A DNA stretch of 64,000 nt. Source: Clavibacter sp. VKM Ac-2872 (GTDB lineage: Bacteria > Actinomycetota > Actinomycetes > Actinomycetales > Microbacteriaceae). The number at the start of each line of letters is the position of its first letter. Position 1 is the first letter of the stretch. Positions 44,286-54,140 of the stretch are shown piece by piece. Under the pieces are notes generated by a model, which was given only the letters and a program-made list of their open reading frames with translations, was not told the origin of the DNA and did no database searches. The stretch spans positions 15,243 through 79,242 of the forward strand of contig NZ_JADKRR010000005.1 of assembly GCF_015351105.1 (NCBI RefSeq), read 5' to 3'. A program made the translations under genes and the position numbers.

Positions 44286-44509
44286 TCACCCAGGACGTCT
44301 CGTCTCGGATCGTGCTCATGAATCGAGCGAGAGCCCGTGGGTTGTTCGTCCCGGCCGCGTCCGACGGGGTGCCGCTCGAGGGGAACGCGTCGAAGACGCC
44401 TGGTCACTGGGCCAGAAGTCCCGCCTCAGGGAGGTGCGCTCCTACCGCAACGACTCGGAGAGCTCGCGGAAGAACGGGCGCTTCGACCATGACGCCCGGT
44501 CGCCTATGA
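44282..44509 (+). CDS. Possible third gene of the partition operon
   Basis: 75 residues; ATG overlaps the previous stop (ATGA). The first 45 residues (including RARARGLFVPAASDGVPLEG) look protein-like; the end is Thr/Arg-rich and overlaps the end of the convergent helicase gene. Uncertain. Confidence 0.3.
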   Translation: MITQDVSSRIVLMNRARARGLFVPAASDGVPLEGNASKTPGHWARSPASGRCAPTATTRRARGRTGASTMTPGRL

Positions 44510-47500
44510 CGTACAGACGTCTTCGAGCCCGGCTCGCTGCGACGTTCACGAGGTTGACCCTTTCGGATGCCCAGACCTTCGCGCCCGGAGCGGACGGATC
44601 CCCTCCGAGGACGAGGAACACCACGTCGGCCTCCTGTCCCTGCGCCGTATGGATGGTCCCGCCCTTCATGCCGGGATGTCGACGGGCGACCCCCTTGAGT
44701 TCCCGGGCGACTGCACGGAACGGGGAGACGGCGATGATGCTCTTCGGTGACACCCCCTTCTCCCCGAGGTAGGCGATGGCGAGGAGGAGGCGTTCGATCT
44801 CGCGGGGTTGGAGATGGGACCCGGGTGTCTGTGCAGGTTCGTCAGCCCAGAAGCTGGGTGCGATTCGCGGCGAAGCAGGGCCATCGAACGGGTCCGCGCC
44901 ATCGGATTCCCGACCCGCGCCGCGGATCATCATCCCGTCGTACGCGACCCGGTTGCAGAAGGAGAACATCGGGTCGTCACAGCGACGATGGACACGCAGC
45001 GGCGCGCTCACCCAGACGTCGTCGTCGCCGCGGGGGAGGAGCGTTCCAAACCGTGCAACCCTGTCGGCCAGAGTCTGGACGGACGCGGTCGACGGGAGCC
45101 ACTCCGGAGGCACCTGGTACTCCGCGGCGATAGCCCGCTCTGCCTTGTGGGGCATCGTGACCACCGGCTCGAGCTGCAGGGGGTCGCCGACGACGAGGAC
45201 CCGTCGGGAGCGCCAGATCGAGCCGACGGTGTACTGCGGGCACGCTTGCCCGGCCTCGTCGATGAGGAGCCAACCCAACGCCTCCGCGTCGAGGCCGTCG
45301 AACATCCGTCCCGCCGAGGCGAAGGTGGTGGACACCATCGGGACCACCATGAAGAGCAGTTGCCATGCCGCCTGGATGGTCGCAGCTGGGAGGTCCCTCG
45401 GGCGGTCTCCGGCGACGACGTACATCGCCGCTCGTAGGCCGGTGAGTGCCGTCGACGCACTGTTCGCGAGCCAGTCCTGGTGCAACTGGAGGGCGGCGAG
45501 GAACAGCTCGGATCGAGCCGTGTCCAGCTCCTCATCGAGCCACGGAGCACGGAGCTCGTGATCGGGATGGTTCCGGTCGGGTGTCGGATAGGCAGTGGCG
45601 AAACGCGACGCGTCGTCAGCACAGAGCTTCCGGAGCGCCGACTCCGCTCGCTGCGACTCTTCGAGCTGGCCTCGGCAGGTGCGGAGGTGACGCTCTTCGT
45701 CCGCGAAGACCTGCTCGCAGGTGACCATGTTCGACGCCGCAGCCGCGGCGGCTGAATGGGCGTCGACCCATGATCGTTCGATAGGTGCGAAGCCGTCCCG
45801 CCAGCGACGGAGGGCGGATCCGAAGGAGAGGATGGTCTCCAGCCACCCGGGTCTCGATTCGAGCGCCGCCGTCCTCTGCGCGGTCATCGACTCCAGCGTC
45901 CGATCCGCGCGGTCACGGAGCTCTGCTTGGCGGCGCATCCGCGTCTCGGCCGTCTCCGAGCGCTGCTCGGCGCTGGCGACGTCCGCCTGTCGTGCCTCGC
46001 GCTCCGCGCGAGATGGCGCGAGTGCATCGCGCCGCGCCTGCGCTGCCGCGCGGACGCCGACCAATTCTTCGACCCGGCGCTCGGCCGCGTGGAACTTCGT
46101 CCGTGCCGTCGACCAGGACGGTACTGGCTCGTCTCCGTTCTTCCTGCGCTTCAGCCAAGACTGCATGGAGGCGCCATCAGCACCGCCCAAGAACCAGAAC
46201 GCTTCACGGAAGTCCATGCGGTTGCCCTTGTTGCCGAGCTTCGCCGCTACAAGGCCCCACGCTGGGGTGGGCACCGCGTCGGCCGGGCGCGCCGTGTTGA
46301 GGATCACGCCGGCGAGGTCCGAGAAGTAGTCCGCGGTCTCCTGCCACCGGGAATGTACCGCGTCACGCCTCGGGAGCTCCACGGATATGTTCTCGACGGC
46401 GGCGTTGTTCGCGGACGCGACGACCATCTCGAATCCGGTGAGCTCCGGGCGCAGTTGCGGGACGCGTTGCAGGTAGTCGCCCGCCGTCCACCGGTGCCAA
46501 GCACTGGTGAACGCGGACTCCGGTGTTCGGAGGGCAGCGAGTCGGCGTGCTCGCTCGACGACGTTCGCGGCGAGGACGTCCCGGAGCATGGTGGTCTTCC
46601 CGGTTCCCGGGGGACCGTTGACCCCGCGGAGTCCACCCGAGCCGGCGAGGCTGGAGAGGGCCTCGTTGACAGCGAACTGCTGGCTGCGCGCGAGCGGTTT
46701 GGTCGGATCCGACGGCCATCTCCCGTGCGGGAGGCGGCTGATCCCGAGCGCCGCATCGGTGTGTTCGGGTGACGCCACCACATCGACTCGTTCTCGGTGC
46801 GGCAGGGCTTTCGGGGCGAGGTATTCGCGGAAGGCCCGACCCGAGCGGCCGGCATGGCTATGCTCCAGGACCAATCCCAGGTCGTCGAGGTAGAAGCTGT
46901 TGAGGAAGTCCTGTTCTGGGGCAGCGTCCGCCCGATCGACGGAGATCGGAACGCTGTGAACCCGGACCCGCATCGTCGCCAGATCAGTGATGCCGGCTAC
47001 ACCCGCGGTCGTGTGTGCCAGCGACAGGAGCTTCTGCACGAGGGGCCCGTCGAGCACCTGGGTCTCGGCTGGAGCTGTCTCGTCCGCAACGGCATCGTCG
47101 ACCGCCGCCGCGAATCGCGTGAGGTGCTCGTGGAACTGGTGCGCCCACCGGGAACTGCTCGTCTGGTGGGCACGGATGCGGCCGATCGCCCATAGCGACG
47201 AGGAGAGGATCGCCGAATCGCTCAGGTACCGGCCGTGTTCGTCGACGATGAGTGCCGCACAAGCGCTCTCGCCTGGAGGTCGCTCGTCGTACGCATCCCG
47301 GTCCTCCGTGAAGGCCCGATGCAACCATTCGTACGTGGTCTCCAGCTTGTACGTCCCGAGGAATACGTAGTGGCGCCACGTCAGAGCTGTCGCGCCGCGA
47401 GGCCTCGGCGGCTGCAACCTCTCCCAGGGCAGTGGGATCCCCGGATGCCAATCGCTGACCGGCCTCTCTCGGTCGGAGTCATCCGCCTTGGGTATCTTCT

Positions 47501-47705
47501 GCGGCCCGAACAGCTCCAGCATCCGCCAGCACTCGAGGACGCGTTCTCCCCACGCTGCGGTCCGTCCGTCCAGCTTCGCCTCCGATGTGCTTCGAGATCC
47601 GCGAGAGGTGCGGTAGCGCTCTCGGCGCTTCGTCGATGATCGCTCGCGTCGACCATGCTGGACTCTACCTAGGGCTGCGCCGCCGGCGCCCGCGATCCCA
47701 CGCAA
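44442..47705 (-). CDS. Large UPF1-like superfamily 1 helicase
   Basis: Up to 1087 residues. The N-terminal ~350 residues have no recognised domain (VLECWRMLELFGPQKIPKAD opens the conserved part). Motif I GPPGTGKTT is at about 363-371; a long insert with coiled coil (about 560-740) follows; then motif II WLLIDEAGQACP (~805), VVGDPLQLEPVV, HRRCDDPMFSFCNRVAY, TIHTAQGQEADVVF and VNVAASRARRRLYVIGD. This is the AAA_11/AAA_12 (DNA2/UPF1) architecture, seen in RNA/DNA helicases of mobile elements and defence loci. The first codon is unclear: 47705 is a TTG, and the only in-frame ATG (47522) may cut conserved residues. A single-gene unit; no nuclease partner found. Confidence 0.85.
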   Translation of the reverse strand: MRGIAGAGGAALGRVQHGRRERSSTKRRERYRTSRGSRSTSEAKLDGRTAAWGERVLECWRMLELFGPQKIPKADDSDRERPVSDWHPGIPLPWERLQPPRPRGATALTWRHYVFLGTYKLETTYEWLHRAFTEDRDAYDERPPGESACAALIVDEHGRYLSDSAILSSSLWAIGRIRAHQTSSSRWAHQFHEHLTRFAAAVDDAVADETAPAETQVLDGPLVQKLLSLAHTTAGVAGITDLATMRVRVHSVPISVDRADAAPEQDFLNSFYLDDLGLVLEHSHAGRSGRAFREYLAPKALPHRERVDVVASPEHTDAALGISRLPHGRWPSDPTKPLARSQQFAVNEALSSLAGSGGLRGVNGPPGTGKTTMLRDVLAANVVERARRLAALRTPESAFTSAWHRWTAGDYLQRVPQLRPELTGFEMVVASANNAAVENISVELPRRDAVHSRWQETADYFSDLAGVILNTARPADAVPTPAWGLVAAKLGNKGNRMDFREAFWFLGGADGASMQSWLKRRKNGDEPVPSWSTARTKFHAAERRVEELVGVRAAAQARRDALAPSRAEREARQADVASAEQRSETAETRMRRQAELRDRADRTLESMTAQRTAALESRPGWLETILSFGSALRRWRDGFAPIERSWVDAHSAAAAAASNMVTCEQVFADEERHLRTCRGQLEESQRAESALRKLCADDASRFATAYPTPDRNHPDHELRAPWLDEELDTARSELFLAALQLHQDWLANSASTALTGLRAAMYVVAGDRPRDLPAATIQAAWQLLFMVVPMVSTTFASAGRMFDGLDAEALGWLLIDEAGQACPQYTVGSIWRSRRVLVVGDPLQLEPVVTMPHKAERAIAAEYQVPPEWLPSTASVQTLADRVARFGTLLPRGDDDVWVSAPLRVHRRCDDPMFSFCNRVAYDGMMIRGAGRESDGADPFDGPASPRIAPSFWADEPAQTPGSHLQPREIERLLLAIAYLGEKGVSPKSIIAVSPFRAVARELKGVARRHPGMKGGTIHTAQGQEADVVFLVLGGDPSAPGAKVWASERVNLVNVAASRARRRLYVIGDRASWSKRPFFRELSESLR

Positions 47706-48259
47706 GACAGGGCCCGACGAAGCCAGCCTGGACTGTGCCGACGACGGGCTCCGCTCCGCGCGCTCACGCGGCTGCCTCCGCGTCCTCCCCGTGGTCGCAC
47801 ATCATGGCTGGCGGCTGACACCCCGAATTCCCGAGGGTGCGACCTGCGGCCGGGCGATCGTCGAACCGGCCGGCCACGCCCATTCCATGCGTGCTTCCGG
47901 TGCAACCTGTGTCCGTCGGCGGCGCATGACGCCTTCGTCTGCGATCCCACCTCGACCACCTACACGCGAAAGGAAGGGGCGAGGTTCCAGTCACCTCCCC
48001 GAGCCGTCATGAGGAGGGCGAGGTCATCACCGTCCAGATGGAGCAGCCCCCGTTTCTTGCGTCGTCCGGGGTTTCGTCACGGTCGCTGTCCTGTGGGTCC
48101 TGTCCGCGCTCGCGCTGGCGGATCCTGCTGGTCGAGCAGGCCGCACTCAACGAGGTCGCCAGCCGCCTCGCGGCGGCTGTGGTCCTTCAGTGGGCTCCTG
48201 CTCCAGCGGGCCATCCGCTGACTCGCATCGGCGCCGGCCACCGATTGAGCCGCCAACGA
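47706..48259. other. No supported gene
   Basis: Overlapping frames on both strands without ribosome sites or motifs. The segment separates the helicase from lsr2 and may hold the helicase promoter. Confidence 0.4.
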
Positions 48260-48294
48260 CGAGAGGGCCGGCAGGTGACGGGTCGGCCCTCTCG
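48260..48294 (-). terminator. lsr2 terminator
   Basis: cgagagggccg / cggccctctcg, 11-bp perfect stem with a 13-base loop, 16 bases after the lsr2 stop on the minus strand. Confidence 0.8.
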
Positions 48295-48309
48295 TGGTTG
48301 CGGTCGGCC

Positions 48310-48657
48310 CTACAGGCTGGCGCGGTACTCCTCGAGCAGGGGCGCGGCGATGCGGCCGCGTTCGGAGACCTTATGGCCATTCGCCCGCAGCCATTCGCGC
48401 GCCGCACTGAGATCCTCCTTCGGCCCCGAACCCGAGGAGCGGCGCGGAGCGGCTTTCCCCGTGGTCGCACGGCCGACGCGGCGGCCCTTCTCGATGTAGT
48501 CGTCGAGCGCAGTCCGCAGCTTCGCGGCATTGTCATCGCTGAGGTCGATCTCGTAGTTGACGCCGTCGAGCGCAAACGGGACGGTCTCGCCCTGGCCCTC
48601 GTCGATCTGCGTTCCGTCGATGTCGTCAACGAGCGTAGTAAACACTTTGCGGGCCAT
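48310..48657 (-). CDS. lsr2: Lsr2-family nucleoid-associated protein
   Basis: 115 residues. N-terminal dimerisation domain (VFTTLVDDIDGTQIDEGQGE, VPFALDGVNYEIDLSDDNAA) and C-terminal DNA-binding domain (AREWLRANGHKVSERGRI) with the R-G-R AT-hook-like core that enters the minor groove of AT-rich DNA. It is the H-NS analogue of actinobacteria and silences foreign DNA. A plasmid copy can act as a stealth factor. ATG 48657 follows GGGGAGGAAAATAG. Confidence 0.95.
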   Translation of the reverse strand: MARKVFTTLVDDIDGTQIDEGQGETVPFALDGVNYEIDLSDDNAAKLRTALDDYIEKGRRVGRATTGKAAPRRSSGSGPKEDLSAAREWLRANGHKVSERGRIAAPLLEEYRASL

Positions 48658-48805
48658 CTATTTTCCTCCCCTATGGATTCAACGCAGGTAGCGCGAACGA
48701 TGCAACCTTACCCGTGCACTGCGACAACGCGGCAGAGGCGACCACTGCGCGTACTCCGCCTCATCGTCGTCCTCTAGATCGCGTGCCATCCGCTGGCACC
48801 TCTTG

Positions 48806-49155
48806 TCAATATCGGCCTGCTCCTTGGCCTTGTCTTGAGTAGTTTCTCAGTGGAGTGAAGGAGGACCCGGCTGCTTCTTGTCCGTCCTCCGTCACGACCC
48901 GCTTATCGGCGGGGCGGTTGGCAAACGTCGTGTAGACGGAGGCGAGCGCCGCAAGCCCGCCGGTGCCACCCAAGACCTGGACAGCCTCGATGGCACGCTC
49001 GACCGCAGAAAGCCCGAGGACGGTGCCGTGATCTCGTGCTCATCGAGGAGGGCGCTGATCTCCTGGCGGCACTCGCGGGGAAAGCGTAGAAGAAGGGAAC
49101 CGCCCCTCGGCTCGGACGTCGTGCGCAGCGGTATGGAGTCGCCTGCGATGGTCAT
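48806..49155 (-). pseudogene. Small EACC1-like protein, frameshifted
   Basis: ATG 49155 opens MTIAGDSIPLRTTSEPRGGS, then LLLRFPRECRQEISALLDEH. Near 49012 one base is missing. The next frame reads LSAVERAIEAVQVLGGTGG, then LAALASVYTTFANRPADKR to TGA at 48806. The joined ~116-residue protein has the G-G-T-G-G-L-A-A-L-A region before a K-R strand that recalls effector-associated constant components (EACC1) of actinobacterial conflict systems; this is a weak, by-eye resemblance. Confidence 0.45.
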
Positions 49156-49664
49156 GAGCCGAGTGTGGACTGCGGTGTGCCTTTCGTCGGCTTCCGGCTC
49201 GAGTCGGGTGTGGAAGCGGGGAGATGTCCTCCGTGTCGAGGTCCACTATCCGCCGAGGGCGATGCGTGTCTAAGCGTGGGGGTGCGCGTCACGAAGGCGA
49301 TGTGGTTCTCGAACGCACGACGTTGAGGCGAGTCCGGTCCGCGCGTCATGGACGCGCTGCACGCATCCACGCGACAGGCGCGGCGTGATGGGTTCCACCC
49401 TCGCCGCCCTCGCATCGCGCTGGGGTTCCATCAACAGCGGGACTCAGCCACTACATGTGGGGCCTCACAACACGTCGAGCGGGTAGATGTAGTGCCTCGC
49501 CGGTAGAATTCGAGGCGGAACGCGTTCGACCCCGCACAGCGCGGGCCAGCCGAGCGGAGCGGGGTCGTGAACCAGTTGGGAAGCCGGTTCATCGAACTTA
49601 ACACCGCCGGGCACAACCGAGTGCCTTCGGCCCACACCGTCGCGTTCTGTAAGGACGAAACATC

Positions 49665-49832
49665 ATGGCTACGAACACAGGGCGCGGCTCTCGCGTCGGT
49701 GCGGTGAAGGGGCGATCCCAGTTCGTCAACCCGACGAACGGCACGCACGTGAAGCGGGACACCGCCACGGGTCGCATCATGGATGTGAAGGCGGACGGCG
49801 CGCCCTTCAAGGGCGTCCGGAAGGAGAAGTAG
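49665..49832 (+). CDS. 55-residue small protein upstream of DUF2188
   Basis: ATG 49665 follows AAGGACGAAAC. Basic, with GRSQFVNPTNGTHVKRDTAT and a Lys-rich end. Such small proteins commonly precede DUF2188 genes. The next gene starts 3 bases after its stop. Confidence 0.7.
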   Translation: MATNTGRGSRVGAVKGRSQFVNPTNGTHVKRDTATGRIMDVKADGAPFKGVRKEK

Positions 49833-49834
49833 GC

Positions 49835-50056
49835 GTGGCTCGCACGCGCTACGACGTCGTCTACAAGAACTTCGCCTGGGCCGTCACCCACGCGGGTTCC
49901 ACCGTCTCCACCCACATCACGAAGTCGGCGGCGATCCTCGCGGGGGTGAACCTGGCGCGGCAGAACGAACCGAGCCAGGTGATCATCCACACCATGGACG
50001 GCAAGATCGAGGACGAGCGCACGTACGGGAATGATCCCTTCCCGCCGCGCGGCTGA
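49835..50056 (+). CDS. DUF2188-family protein
   Basis: 73 residues; GTG 49835 with AAGGAG 8 bases upstream inside the previous gene. Pattern: FAWAVTHAGSTVSTHITKSA, then VIIHTMDGKIEDERTYGNDP and FPPRG. This is the DUF2188 layout (W-x-V, a helix with aligned Ala residues, H-x-x-D-G-x-I and a final D-P-x-P-P). Function unknown; paired with the 55-residue gene. Confidence 0.8.
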   Translation: MARTRYDVVYKNFAWAVTHAGSTVSTHITKSAAILAGVNLARQNEPSQVIIHTMDGKIEDERTYGNDPFPPRG

Positions 50057-50202
50057 GCTCTGCCCATAGGCGGCGTCACGAGGCGGTCGACACCAGCCGG
50101 TGCCGGCCGCTTCGTGGTGCGTCGACGCCACCAGGTCTCCGGAGGGCGGCTCGGTCGGGATGGTTGTGATGGCGCCTCGAGGGTTATCGCTACCGTCGCT
50201 CC

Positions 50203-50580
50203 ATGAGCTTCGGACACCACACTGCGACCACGCTTCGCCACTCGGTCATGGCTCGACTGTGGATGGGCGTCATCGCCTTGACCATCTTCGGCATCGCCTG
50301 TGGCGTTGCGCTCCTCATCGCGCTACCCATCTCGATATCGAACGCGATCAACAGCACTCCCGACCAGAACCTGCAGATGGTGAAAGAGGTGGGCTGCATC
50401 TCCTACGCGGACGGTGTCTTGGACCTGGCTAAGCAGGGCTATACCGCCGAGCAGATCCAGAACGTCTATGAGGCGGCCACGACGCCCGAGCCGGACGCCG
50501 ATCGTCTCGATGACGCGCCGTCGGGTCTCGCGATTCGCTACTGCGGAGCTCCGCAGCACATCATCGACAGCGCCAAGTAG
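50203..50580 (+). CDS. Membrane-anchored small protein
   Basis: 125 residues with one strong membrane helix (LWMGVIALTIFGIACGVALL, residues ~19-45). The extracellular domain of about 75 residues has two Cys (GCISY, RYCGAP) that could bond. Family not recognised; ribosome site weak. Confidence 0.6.
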   Translation: MSFGHHTATTLRHSVMARLWMGVIALTIFGIACGVALLIALPISISNAINSTPDQNLQMVKEVGCISYADGVLDLAKQGYTAEQIQNVYEAATTPEPDADRLDDAPSGLAIRYCGAPQHIIDSAK

Positions 50581-51170
50581 AGCCCCGTTTCTATCTCGCG
50601 TCACATGATATGTGTTACCGGCGTCGCCGCAGCAGATCGGGCCAGGGAGGCGATCGACGAGTACCTCGATCGGCACAAGGACGACCTGCATCGCCTCGTG
50701 GGTTGAGAAATCCGCGCGTGGGTGGCCGCCCGCGGAAGCCACCACCAGTCGATCGTGAGTTGCGGGACGCCCACAATCGCGTGATGCGGTGCATGACTGT
50801 CCGTCATTCGTCCGGATGATGCACGGCCATGCCGAGGGGGGATGCCTCGCGGGCCCCGATCGAGCGACCATGGTCGAGAAGGCCGGCATCCGTCCGCGAT
50901 CCACCCGCATCGAACCGTGAGAGTCCTGCCGGCTCCTCCGCGGGCATCGATCGAGTGCGTCGCATCGCCCGGGGGAGGGCGACGAGGACGTCATCCGCGG
51001 CGTCGGCGGGGCAGCCCGTCGACCCGCTGCGGTCGCCGCGTCATCGGTGGCCACGTGGAGCCGCGACCCCCGATCGGTCGCGCCGCGACCACGTGGTCCC
51101 ACCGCGATCGAGTAGCAGGCCGTGCTCGAGAGCCATCACCGCACGCCACGACGACGACCACGAGGAAGAC
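50581..51170. other. No supported gene
   Basis: Frames on both strands are Arg/Pro-rich and lack ribosome sites; I see nothing convincing until the membrane gene at 51171. Confidence 0.4.
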
Positions 51171-51503
51171 ATGATCACGCAGCCCGGCCCCCGTTCAGTC
51201 CTGGAGTCCTCGAGGGACAGCGGTACCCCCACGAGGGTCGTCGTCGCCGAGGTGACTGGGCTCGTCCTCGCCCACCGGGGAGCCTTGAGCATCCTCGTGG
51301 GACTGAGCTCGGTGCTCCTGGGATGGACCCTCATCGTCCCGATGATCGGGGTGTACCTGGGTGTCACCGCCGGCGTGCGGCACCCCGAGGCGCGAGGGAC
51401 AGCCACCTGGGGCATCCTTCTGAACGGCTTCGCCCTGGGGGTGTGGGTCATCGTCGTGATGTTCTCGTTCGCCAACACCTTGATGTGGACGGCCCGAGCG
51501 TGA
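51171..51503 (+). CDS. Membrane protein with two to three helices
   Basis: 110 residues; ATG 51171 follows GAGGAAGAC. Polar N-terminus, then GALSILVGLSSVLLGWTLIV, PMIGVYLGVTAGV and TWGILLNGFALGVWVIVVMF helices. The layout recalls DUF4190-type small membrane proteins. Function unknown. Confidence 0.65.
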   Translation: MITQPGPRSVLESSRDSGTPTRVVVAEVTGLVLAHRGALSILVGLSSVLLGWTLIVPMIGVYLGVTAGVRHPEARGTATWGILLNGFALGVWVIVVMFSFANTLMWTARA

Positions 51504-51615
51504 CTCTGCGTGACAGGCGGCATCCCCTCAGCTCAGCATCGTCGACCGCCGTGCCGCATGCCGGCGGCAGGCAGGACGTTCCCGTACTTCCCGACGCCGG
51601 CCTCATGGTGCCCCA

Positions 51616-52392
51616 GTGAGGCTGCGGATCGCCGGGGCAGCCGTCGCCGTGTCGGCTGTCACCGGGCTCGGCATCCTGTCCTCGCTCGCCGTGTCGGACC
51701 TCGAGACGGCGACGGCACCCGGCTCGGCCGCCCGGATACGAGGCGTGGCCGCCGCCCTCACCGAGGCCGGCCTCATCGACCACGGGCTGATAGACGCCGA
51801 TGCCGTCCGAGCGGTCATCGATGCGGCATCCGCAGGACCGGGTGACCCGGCGCCCGCCTACGACCGGCGCGCCTTCGGTCCGTCGTGGAGCGACACCGAC
51901 CACGATGGATGCGACCAGAGGGAGGACGTCCTCTTCCGTGACCTCGATGCTGTGGCCGTCCTACCCGGGACGCGCCGGTGCGTCGTCACCTCCGGCAATC
52001 TGTCCGACCCCTACACGGGCACGTACGTCGACTTCGTCCGCGGTCCCGGGACGAGCGACGCGGTCGGGATCGACCGTGTCGTGTCGCTTCCGTGGGCGTG
52101 GGGGCACGGTGCGGCCACATGGGATGCCGACCGGCGGGAGGAGTTCGCGTCGGACCTCGAGAACCTCCAGGCGGTGGACGGCCCCACCATGCAGGACAAG
52201 CGGGAGCGCGGACCGGCGGCATGGCTGCCGCCCGCGGAGGACTACCGGTGCGTCTACGCCGCTCGGTTCGCGCACGTCGTCGCCGCACACGGGCTGTCCT
52301 TGGATGACGGGGATCGGGATGCGCTGCGGGCGGTCCTCCGCACGTGCCCCGCGCCCGCGAAAGACGTGCATGGCCTTGAGGACGCACGCTGA
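51616..52392 (+). CDS. Secreted HNH (GmrSD_C/DUF1524-like) protein with altered catalytic His
   Basis: 258 residues from GTG 51616, signal peptide (IAGAAVAVSAVTGLGILSSL). The domain matches secreted HNH nucleases: YDRRAFGPSWSDTDHDGCDQ, REDVLFRD, DPYTG, AWGHGAATWDADRREEF, NLQAVDGPTMQDKRERGPAA and WLPPAEDYRCVYAARFAHVV. The usual I-D-H-V-V-x-L motif reads GIDRVVSLPWAW here, so the metal-site/general-base His is Arg. Either it lost nuclease activity or another residue substitutes. Confidence 0.75.
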   Translation: MRLRIAGAAVAVSAVTGLGILSSLAVSDLETATAPGSAARIRGVAAALTEAGLIDHGLIDADAVRAVIDAASAGPGDPAPAYDRRAFGPSWSDTDHDGCDQREDVLFRDLDAVAVLPGTRRCVVTSGNLSDPYTGTYVDFVRGPGTSDAVGIDRVVSLPWAWGHGAATWDADRREEFASDLENLQAVDGPTMQDKRERGPAAWLPPAEDYRCVYAARFAHVVAAHGLSLDDGDRDALRAVLRTCPAPAKDVHGLEDAR

Positions 52393-52400
52393 TCTGAGTC

Positions 52401-53225
52401 TCAGAGGGCTTCATCGCTCAGCGACGAGTGGATGAAGCGAAAGCGGAGCACGCCGTCGCGTTCGTCGGGCGTCGCGAAGTCGAGGAGCGCGGAATGGCCG
52501 CCGAGGTCTCTCGATCGCGACAGGTGCAGTCCGCTCCTCTCGAGGTCCGCGATCATCTGCTCCCGCATCTCGGGTTCCGCGCGTGGCTGGATCACCTCCA
52601 CCATCCGGCCCCTATGCCAGCCGTACATGTGGACGCTGGTCGCGTCCAGCGCATCGAGCATCCCGAGGCGCCGGAGCACCACGCTCGAGTAGCGGCTGCT
52701 CCAACGTCCTTCCCCGTCCCACCTCTCGCGTTCGTGTCGCCCGATGGCATCCATCGTGGCGAATCGGAGGGCCGGGTCGTCCGTGCGCGCCGCCTTCAGC
52801 CACGACAGCAGGGGGACGCCGGCGAAGATCACGGCGGCGTCGATCCCCGGTCGATGGATCACGGCGCCGCGCGGATGCCACGCGAGTCGTGCTCCGGCGA
52901 CCCCGCTGACGAACATGCCGTCTTCGATCAGGGGAGTCACGCCCCCCACCAGGTCGCCCAGCTCGAACCCGGGGCCGGGATGGATGGTGAGCGATCGTCG
53001 GGCTGGCTCGACACATGCGATCGACTGCGTCACCGTGCCGGGCGTCGGTCCGTAGGAGATGGACCGGAAGCCATCGAAGACCAGGCCCTCCAGTCGCTCC
53101 TGTTCGGGCGTCGGCTCCAGGGCCCGGCGGTCGGCCTGGAGCAGCCGGAGGGCGGTGCTGTAGGGCAGTCGGGTGAATCGCTGCAGCTGGGTGGCGCGGC
53201 GGGACGGGACGGAGCGGTTCGGCAC
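52401..53225 (-). CDS. Uncharacterised protein, 274 residues
   Basis: GTG 53225 follows TGGAGGATCTCC. Soluble; N-terminus RATQLQRFTRLPYSTALRLL, then a mixed alpha/beta region, ending LLDFATPDERDGVLRFRF. No motif or family recognised. Convergent with the HNH gene. Confidence 0.65.
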   Translation of the reverse strand: MPNRSVPSRRATQLQRFTRLPYSTALRLLQADRRALEPTPEQERLEGLVFDGFRSISYGPTPGTVTQSIACVEPARRSLTIHPGPGFELGDLVGGVTPLIEDGMFVSGVAGARLAWHPRGAVIHRPGIDAAVIFAGVPLLSWLKAARTDDPALRFATMDAIGRHERERWDGEGRWSSRYSSVVLRRLGMLDALDATSVHMYGWHRGRMVEVIQPRAEPEMREQMIADLERSGLHLSRSRDLGGHSALLDFATPDERDGVLRFRFIHSSLSDEAL

Positions 53226-53889
53226 GGAGATCCTCCAGTCGACGCCGACCCGTCGAGGGGAAGAGGTGCGGAAGCGGGACACGTCCGGGCGCGCGCGGAC
53301 GGCTGATCGAGCTGAGCTCGTTCTCGCCTCAGGCGGCCGTCCGGGTCGGGGACTGGCACGGGCGAGCGGATCGCAGAATCCCCGCGCCGCGACCCTAGCG
53401 CCGTCAGGAGGGAGTTCGGAAGTCGGGCCTGTCGGCGGAGACGCACTCAGGCGGCCCCAGCGCCGCGTCGGCAGCGGCGTGCGTCTTTGGCGCGCCTCGC
53501 ATCGCCCCCGGCTCCTTCGAGTGACGGCTACTCCATCGCTGATGGCGATCTCGTACCGGGGTGAGATCCGACGTGGGGCCACGGCCGGTTGTCGCGACCG
53601 GTCGGCACATCGCTGCAAGCGCGGCATATGGGTCGCGAGGGGGAGCCTCATGCGCCCTGCGGATGACTCTTGCTCCTAGTGCCCCCAAATCGGCATTCCC
53701 GACTTGATATGACGCTCTCCGACATGTGAGCATCTACCGACACCGCGGCGGCGCCATCCCCCTGGGGCTTCCGCGAGGTCACAACGCCCTCAGCCCGGGA
53801 TCGGTTCGTGGGTCGAGCTGAGGTGGTCGGCTCCGCGTGACGTGGATGGCGAATCCCATACCCGCCCCCACGGAAGGCGGAGCCGGTCA
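53226..53889. other. No supported gene
   Basis: Minus-strand frame extends upstream of 53225 without protein-like composition or ribosome site; plus-strand frames likewise. Probable promoter region of the 52401-53225 gene. Confidence 0.4.
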
Positions 53890-53926
53890 GACCGGCCTCG
53901 ACCAGGTGCTCTGGTCGAGGCCGGTC
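53890..53926. terminator. Strong 15-bp hairpin
   Basis: gaccggcctcgacca / tggtcgaggccggtc, perfect stem with a 7-base loop. It lies in a gene-free stretch; the gene it serves may be one that has been lost upstream. Confidence 0.7.
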
Positions 53927-54140
53927 CATCACTCGCGGCTATGGGCCACCGCTCTGATGCAGCCCTCTGCCTCACGTGAGTGGCGCCGGCGGCCCGGCCC
54001 CGATCGCCGATCGCGGCTCACCCGCACCCGAGACCAGGAGCGCTCATGGCATCGCCACCGAGCATGACCGGCGGCCATCCGTCGCGCACCGGCGCCCCGG
54101 GTCGTGGCTGCTCCACGGTCCCGTCATCAAGGCCGAGGTG

